Of a DNA stretch of 64,000 nt, positions 57,981-64,000 are shown one piece after another. Source of the DNA: Ascaphus truei. Its lineage: Eukaryota > Chordata > Amphibia > Anura > Ascaphidae. Numbering within the stretch: the first letter of the stretch is position 1; the number at the start of each line of letters is the position of its first letter. The translations under genes were made by a program, and so were the position numbers. Location: the NCBI GenBank assembly GCA_036426205.1, contig CM071570.1:56561352-56625351 (forward strand). Direction: 5' to 3'. A model generated the notes under the pieces. The model had not been told where the DNA came from and made no database searches. It saw only the letters and a list, made by a program, of their open reading frames with translations.

Positions 57981-58547
57981 TGTAGGAGGACATGTGCAGA
58001 GGTACACAATGGAGACTGTTGTAAGTTGAAATCATAACAAGGCTTTATTGTGCCTGTCGCTTAAAACACAGCAAAAAAATCAACATAAGCGAAATAGTGA
58101 GCCAAATAAAACTTGCTCCACTTTGGCATATATGTATCCATCTATTTCAGCCCCTTTTAACTGGGTGGTTACCCAGGCTATTCATCAGCCCAAGTCATAT
58201 AGATATATATATATAGACAACAGTCAATGGAAAATCAAGTCTTATCTGTTTCCAGGGTTGCTGCCCTTTCTCCGGATCATCAGCATCCAGGTTTAGAAGT
58301 CTTATTTGTCAGCTCCAGAGATCTGTGTTCTCTTGGTCAGTTTCTCCTGGGAGACTCAAGAACCTCTGCTCTGTTTCCTTGTTCAGCTCACACGTGAGCT
58401 AAGGAGTCTCACTTCCTGTCTCACAAGACAGGCTTTTCTAAGCCATCTAAATCAGGCAGGTGGTGTTAGTTAATTGCCTACCAGCAGTTAACACCACACT
58501 GCTGGATTAGAGGCACATTTGTGAACAGGGATAAGTCCCCTGTTACA
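57981..58547 (-). repeat. 5' LTR of element 2
   Basis: On the - strand it starts TGTAACAGGGGACTTATC and ends CATGTCCTCCTACA, followed by TATGGTGTC, the start of the primer site. It holds an AATAAAGCC polyadenylation signal (reverse of GGCTTTATT near 58041). Confidence 0.88.
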
Positions 58548-58552
58548 GGCCC

Positions 58553-59090
58553 CATCTTAGGTTAAACCTTTCTATCCTGAACTGTAGGATCACTACCCCG
58601 GTACAAGGTGCTGTGTGCCTCTCTTAAGCACTCTGTTTCCGAGACAACAGGGGGCCTCTGAGGTGGGTTAATCCGATTAGGTCCCAGGGTGACTACTGTG
58701 ATAACTCCTCTAGGACATACAGTAGGATTCTTCTTTGATAGCCTGTAGACTTCTGTAGTATCATAGCTACTGACGCTAAGTGGATGAGACACTTTCCTTG
58801 ACTATAAAATAACAAAGAGGAACAGGGTAGTATCACTATACATTTACATTATTAACAGTGAGGCACCTTCATTTGTCACTCCCAGGAACCTAAATTCTAG
58901 AACCTTCGGGCTAACTATATGTCACCATGCATACAGAGGGAGTGACTTCTTTCCTGCTAAGTCACTCCATACCAAGTGATGGGAGAGGGGTGTTACCCTG
59001 CATGAGCTCACATAGTTAACCCCTTAAGGCCATTAACCCCTTACCTGACATAGTAGTCTTTAGGGGAGGGTGGGCTGCACAAATATGCTA
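58553..59090. other. No gene confidently recognised
   Basis: A 76-codon minus-strand frame (58562-58792) has ordinary composition but no context, homologue or splice support that I can see. Confidence 0.35.
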
Positions 59091-59094
59091 TATT

Positions 59095-59650
59095 GAAGAC
59101 AGAGTGCATGGAGGATGCGGTTTAAAGTTACAGAGGACAAAGACTAACATTTGGAGATTGAGACTACTATGATCATTCAGTCAAATCAAGTATGTCATGC
59201 AAAAGGAGTCATTCATGAAGGATGGTTAGACAGGAGAACAAGACTACTATTTGGAGTTTGAGATTGGAGATCATTATGATCATTCAATCAAATCAAGTAT
59301 GTATTGTTGGAGACAGAGTAGATGAAAGATAGTGTTTCAAATAAGACTACTATTTGGAGATGGAGAATGAAGGATGCTGTTCACTAAGCAATTCTTGCTT
59401 AGGACAAATATACTGGGTAGAAAAGGTACAAACCTTACAAAACAAAGAATTCTTAGTTTAAGATGAGACTACTTGTTGGAGGTGGAGACTACAGTATTGG
59501 ACCATTCAATTACATCAAGTAGTGTATGTTTGAGACAGAGTGCATGATGCATGATATTTCCAAGAAAGACAGTCCAAGAAGAATGAAGGATGCTATTAGT
59601 TGGAGACAGAAACAACAGTATTGGACCATTTAATTAAATCAAGTACAGAT
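59095..59650. repeat. Degenerate tandem repeat, units of roughly 100-130 bp
   Basis: Words such as AGACTACTATTTGGAG, CATTCAATCAAATCAAGTA and GGAGACAGAGT recur four or more times with variable spacing. It is A/G-rich and non-coding. Confidence 0.65.
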
Positions 59651-59651
59651 A

Positions 59652-59813
59652 TAGCCACATGATACCTGCACCATCAAGCTCCGTGGGTGAAATAGCACAG
59701 TAGCCCTGCCCCTTTATTACATGTGGCTGATTCAAAACAATGGCTGCTTATCCTGCTGGTGTCTGGTGTATGTCCCGCTGCAGCGCACCAGTGGTTGCAA
59801 TAGTGCTGGCTAC
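59652..59813 (-). repeat. Short dispersed foldback repeat, copy 2
   Basis: Reverse-strand relative of 83-249: GTAGCCAGCACTATTGC, GCTGCAGCGGGACATACACC and TTTCACCCAC align with that copy. Confidence 0.5.
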
Positions 59814-60073
59814 ATATGTAAAAGATAGGAAACCGATGTTTCAAAGGTTAATTGTTTCCTTATAATGTTATAAACACTCTGCAATTGGACTCCATATAGG
59901 TTATATACAATATCAACATCCCTTAGCAAGGGAATGGGGAACAAGTACCTAGTGCTGCCAGTGGTCTAAGCACATCCATAAAAGTACAATGTATGTCCTC
60001 AAGCTGATTAATAAACCATGCAAAAAAAAAAGTGAATCCCTGCGCTTCTCCCTTAGGGATAGCAATCAATGGG

Positions 60074-60075
<2 letters not shown>
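59814..60075. other. No feature recognised
   Basis: AT-rich, unique-looking sequence. Confidence 0.3.

Positions 60076-60110
<35 letters not shown>
60076..60110. repeat. (AT)n microsatellite
   Basis: About 16 AT units. Confidence 0.9.
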
Positions 60111-60111
<1 letters not shown>

Positions 60112-60660
60112 CGAAAAGAAGACAGCGCGGCTCCCATAGCATAATACTGTAATTTAATAATAAAATATACGTGTAGATAGATCACGGACACTTACAATGT
60201 GCAAAGTAAAATAAGACAATGATACAAGGTTTTTCAGTCACCCGATGGAGCCTCCGTGGATGAATGACGTGTATGGTGTCCAATACACTTCTGCTGTGGA
60301 TGCCAGGAGGATGCGCGCGCACCCGTTCTCCCCCTGGTAGTGAATCCCGCGAGAGTGAATGTCCTCCAATACTACAGGATACTAACATGGCAGTCAGGCT
60401 ACCTGCATCAAGATGTTAAGCGTGATAGATCCGGACCAGCTCCAAAGCGAGCGAGATACCAAATGACTCAAAATGTACTCAAAATATGAGTGTTGTATTA
60501 AAAAGTCCTATACTAGCTCTTTCCCTATGCGTTTCGTCGCGCCAAGCGACTTCCTCAGGGGATAGAGTTATACTGTATTGGACACCATACACGTCATTCA
60601 TCCACGGAGGCTCCATCGGGTGATTGTAATATATATATCACAAAAAGACAAAAAATGATA
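60111..60660 (-). mobile_element. PLE-like retroposon with inverted arms and hammerhead-like motif
   Basis: The tail-like left end (ACGAAAAGAAGACAGCGCG) leads to the motif at 60517-60567. 60238-60286 is a perfect 49-bp inverted copy of 60575-60623, so a short inverted piece follows the motif. It is non-coding. Confidence 0.6.
60517..60567 (-). ncRNA. Hammerhead-like motif, best-preserved copy
   Basis: On the - strand: stem I CTCTATCCC with GGGAAAGAG (8 of 9 pairs); CTGAGGA; an extra A; stem II GTCGC/GCGAC with a 5-base loop; GAAA; then ACGCAT and A. Every part of a type-I hammerhead is present except for the extra A before stem II and the minimal stem III, which would favour pairing of two copies. 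Confidence 0.6.
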
Positions 60661-60970
60661 CAGCGCCTCTAATATATCCTAAACAAAGCTGTGAAAAATG
60701 ATCCTAAATGTGATAGCACTCATACGGGGTGGTAAGAAGTAAGCTAATAAAATACTATGAACCATATATTTCAAAGATACAAAATATTGGTGGCTATAAC
60801 AACAATTGTAATAAAAAATTGTAATAAAAAATAATAAAAATAGTTTCCACAATACAAAAGAGAATTGTTTGAACAAAAAACCTTTAAAAAGTCCTTTGAA
60901 AAAATACAGTCCTGTTCCGAAATAAATGTCACCAGGTGATTTGCAGCCCGTTTCAAGGGTTTACTACTCC
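60661..60970. other. AT-rich retroposon debris
   Basis: It starts with a tail-like ATACAGCGCCTCTAATATA. GCCCGTTTCAAGGG and CTCCCTGAGATA at 60945-60978 vaguely recall the motif. No gene. Confidence 0.3.
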
Positions 60971-60971
60971 C

Positions 60972-61401
60972 TGAGATACCTATGAAAAGAAAAAAGAAAA
61001 CAGGCGCACACCTAGTGCATTAACGTAATAACAAATGTTTATAGACCATTAAAATCAACAAATGCCCACTCACAAGAGTACAGGTAAAAATAGCAGGTAT
61101 GAGATTGGCTCTCATGTGCCAGAAGTGCCGTCAGGATAGAGTAATGGCGTCTACTCGTGTCTCTCCTTCGTGTATTCAGGTACCGGAAATGACGTCCCTC
61201 CGAACCGGCGCCCGACACAGGAAGTCCCTCCGGAAACCAGCAACAGCAACACCAGGTTCTTAGTGCCAGCAATAAAATCACGGGGGAGCAGGAACCAATG
61301 TTCTTTGACCAGCAGTGGCAAATGATCATGGACAAGTGACGGCTTCTCACAGACCACGCCCTACGCGTTTCGTCATCTATGATGACTTCATCAAGGTGCG
61401 G
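60972..61401 (-). mobile_element. PLE-like short retroposon abutting the satellite
   Basis: The left end (GAAAACAGGCGCACACCTAGTG) is the family tail. The right end is the motif at 61354-61401, where the 64-bp satellite begins. It is non-coding. Confidence 0.55.
61354..61401 (-). ncRNA. Hammerhead-like motif with perfect stem II
   Basis: On the - strand: TTGATGA, an extra A, stem GTCATC/GATGAC, GAAA, palindromic ACGCGT and A. Stem I could form only with a bulge. The outer arm overlaps the first satellite unit. Confidence 0.45.
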
Positions 61402-64000
61402 GTATATACCTGAGTGTAGGGCGTTACACAGGTTAAGGGGGGGCAGTGATCAGTGAGGGAGAGGAAGGGTGCTGGGTTATACCCGAGTGTGAGGGAGGGG
61501 AATTAACAGGTAAGGGGAGAAGTGAGGCGAGAAGGTTGCGGGTCCATATAACCTGAGTGTGAGGGAGATTACACAGGTCAAAGGGGCGGGCAGGGCAGTT
61601 CGAGGTGAGAGGAAGGTTGCTGGGTATAGCACGGTGTGAGGGAGTTACAAGGTAAGGGGAGCAGTGAGGGAGAGAAGGTGCTGGGTATATACCTGGGTGT
61701 GAGGGAGTTACACAGGTAAGGGGGGCAGTGAGGGAGAGAAGGTGCTGGGTATCTACCCGAGTGCGAGGGAGTTACACAGGTAAGGGGGGGCGGCAGAGTG
61801 AGGGAGAGAAGGTGTGGGTTATATACCTGAGGTGTGAGGGGTTACACATAGAGTTAGGAGATTACCATGTAAGGGGGCGTGAGGGAGAGAAGGGCTCGGT
61901 ATTACCTGATGTGTGAGGGAGGGGAGTTACCGAGGGAAGGGGGGCAGATGGGGGGAGAATGAGAATGGGCTGGGTATATACCTGATGTGTGAGGGATGGT
62001 ACACAGGTACTAGGGGGGCATTGAGGGGGGGGAGAAGAAAGTGTGCTGGGTATATACTGAGTGTGAGGAAGTTACACAGGTTTGTGGTAAGGGGGGCAGT
62101 TGGGGAAGGGAGGGAGAGAAGGAGGACGACGGTACGAAAAAGAGTGTGAGGGGTGGGAGTTATACAGGTAAAGGGGGCAAAGTGAGGGAGAGAAGTGGGG
62201 TGCGGGGTATATACCTGAGTGTGAGGGAGTACACAGGTAAGGGGGTAAGGGGGGCAGGAGGAATGAAGGGTGGGATTATATATATCTGAGTGTGAGGAAG
62301 AGTACACAGGTAAGGGTGGCAGTGGAGGGAGAGAAGGTGCCTGGGTATATACCTGAGTGTGAGGGGGGAGTTACAGAGTAGGGGCAGTGAGGGTGAGAAG
62401 GTTGCTGGGTATATACTGGTGTGTGAAGGGAGTTACAGAGGTATAAGAGGGGCCAGTGAGGGAGGGAGAGAGAGAAGGTGCTGAGTATATACCTGAGTGT
62501 GAGGGGTTAAACAGGTAAGGGGGCAGTGATGGGGAGAGGTGCTGGTATATACCCTGAGTGTGAGTGAGTTACACAGGTAAGGGGCGGGCCAGTGAGAGAG
62601 AGAAGACGGCTGGTGCGGATAGAACTGAGTGTGAGTTGAGTTACACCGGTAAGGGGGCAGTGAGAGGAGAGAGACGGTTGGTGGGTGGGTTGTGGTGGGT
62701 ATATAACTGAGTGTGAGGGAGTTACACAGGTAAGGGGGGCAGTGATGGGGAGAAGGTGCTGGGTTATACCCGAGTGGGAGTGAGTTACACAGGTAAGGGG
62801 GGCAGTGAGAGAGAGACGGTGCTGGGTATATAACTGAGTGTGAGTGAGTTACACAGGTAAGGGGGCAGTGAGAGAGAGACGGTGGTGGGTATATAACTGA
62901 GTGTGAGGGCGTTACACAGGTAAGGGGGCAGTGAGGGAGTTACACAGGTAAGGGGGGGGGGCAGTGAGGGAGAAGAAGGTGGGGCTTTTGGGTGGTTTAA
63001 TGAGTTGTGAGGGAGTTACACATGTTGGGGGGGGGGGCAGGAGGGAGAGAATGGCTGGGATATACCTGAGTTGAGGGAGTTACAGAGGAGGGAGAGAGAG
63101 AAGGTGGCTGAGTATATACCTGAGTGTGATGGGAGTAACAGGTAAGGGGGGCAGTGAGGGGAGACGAAGGTGCTGGGTATATACTGAGTGTGAGTGAGTA
63201 GTTAGCACAGGTAAGGGGGCAGTGAGGGAGAGAAGGATGCTGGGTGATAATACCTGAGTGTGAGGAGTGAGTTAGTACACAGTAAGGGGCAGTGGAGGGA
63301 GGAGAAAGGCCAGTGAGGAGAGAGGAAAGGTGCTGGGTATAACATAGGTGTGAGGGAGGTACACAGGTAAGGGAGAGAAGGTGCTGCGTATATACCTGGT
63401 GTGAGGGAGTTACCACATGTAAGGGGGCAGTGAGGGGAGAAGGTGCTGGGGATATACCTGAGTGCTGAGGGAAGTTACACAGGTAAGGGGGGCAGTGAGG
63501 GAGAGAAGGTGTGCGGGTATTACCTGAGTGTGAGGGCAGGTACACAGTAAGTGGACAGGCCACAGAGGGAGAGAAAGATGCTGGGTATTATACGGAGTGT
63601 GAGTTGTTTCACAGGAAGGGGGGCAGTGAGGGGGAGAAGAAGATGCGGGGTATATACATGAGTGTGAGGGAGTTAACAGGTTAAAGGGGGGCAGTGAGGG
63701 AGTTACACAGGTAAGGGGGGCAGTGAGGGGAGAAGAAGGTGATGGGTGATATATTGAGTGTGAGGCGTAGTAAGTTAACACAGGTGGGGGGGGCAAGTGA
63801 GGGAGGAGGAGAAGGTAGCTGGGTATATACCGGAGTTGTGAGGGGAGTTACAGAGGAAAAGGGAGAGAAGGTGCGGCGTAATACCCGAGTGTGAGGGGTT
63901 ACACATGTAAGGGGGTGGCAGTGAGGGGGGAGCAGGTTGATGGGTATATCCCTGGTGTGAGTACGGTACACAGGTAAGGGGGCCAGCAGTGCGGAGGGGA
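61395..64000. repeat. 64-bp satellite array, continues past the window
   Basis: Units resemble TGGGTATATACCTGAGTGTG, then AGGGAGTTACACAGGTAAGG and GGGGCAGTGAGGGAGAGAAG plus GTGC. About 40 degenerate copies fill the last 2.6 kb. All reading frames across it are artefacts of the repeat. Confidence 0.95.

Larger units (their letters stand above)
52294..58547 (-). mobile_element. LTR element 2: inverted copy of element 1 with two insertions
   Basis: It is bounded by GGCCC on both sides (52289-52293 and 58548-58552), a 5-bp duplication. The 5' LTR is at 57981-58547 and the 3' LTR at 52294-53218, the latter enlarged by a 359-bp insertion. The interior carries the same coiled-coil frame as element 1 in decayed form, interrupted by a 1026-bp retroposon at 55122-56147. 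The LTR middle differs from that of element 1, so the two are related subfamilies rather than recent duplicates. Confidence 0.88.

Noticed and set aside
61728..63971. Frames across the last 2.3 kb on both strands
   Set aside because: Translation of the degenerate 64-bp satellite.
1..64000. CRISPR arrays, operons, riboswitches, Rho-independent terminators
   Set aside because: The window is eukaryotic. The tandem arrays lack unique spacers between conserved repeats.

Overview
This looks like a piece of a large, repeat-rich vertebrate genome, most probably an anuran amphibian. The clues are low gene density, AT-rich unique DNA, and a mixture of L1-type and CR1/L2-type LINEs, Penelope-like elements, hAT, TTAA-flanked and Tc1-like foldback elements, a Helitron, and LTR elements, with long microsatellites. 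The species cannot be named from the sequence alone.

Layout. 1-3402: AT-rich DNA with a Tc1/mariner-like MITE (1429-1772) and a hAT-like MITE (2266-2598). 3418-9756: a full-length L1-clade LINE with intact ORF1, decayed ORF2 and a perfect 15-bp target-site duplication. 9991-16810: a solo-LTR-like repeat, several foldback MITEs and two short exon-like segments (12716-12796, 14236-14319). 16811-20600: a probable non-autonomous Helitron filled with a GC-rich minisatellite and about 1.75 kb of CA satellite. 20612-26240: Penelope-like (PLE) pieces, including a GIY-YIG endonuclease remnant, a second solo-LTR-like repeat and related short retroposons. A third exon-like segment with a stop codon lies at 26855-26910; all three share splice phase 1. 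27721-29894: a hAT foldback split by a 2-kb insertion. 30400-42275: more retroposons and foldbacks, GC-rich repeats and microsatellites. 44530-51560: a CR1/L2-type LINE remnant split by a 4.6-kb LTR element (44676-49313). 52294-58547: a second copy of that LTR family, inverted, with two further insertions. 58548-61394: tandem repeats and retroposons. 61395 to the end: a 64-bp satellite.

Two things stand out. First, both LTR elements carry a long coiled-coil reading frame in place of recognisable gag/pol; both copies are now broken. Second, a hairpin motif recurs about nine times inside PLE-like retroposons. Its parts (CUGANGA-like box, covarying stem II, GAAA box, short palindromic stem III, and in several copies a paired stem I) resemble a hammerhead ribozyme core with one extra conserved A. 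It often sits at the centre of head-to-head inverted copies.

No tRNA, rRNA, CRISPR or bacterial-type operon was seen. The only host-gene candidate is the three-exon chain. The rest is repeats or sequence in which nothing could be recognised.
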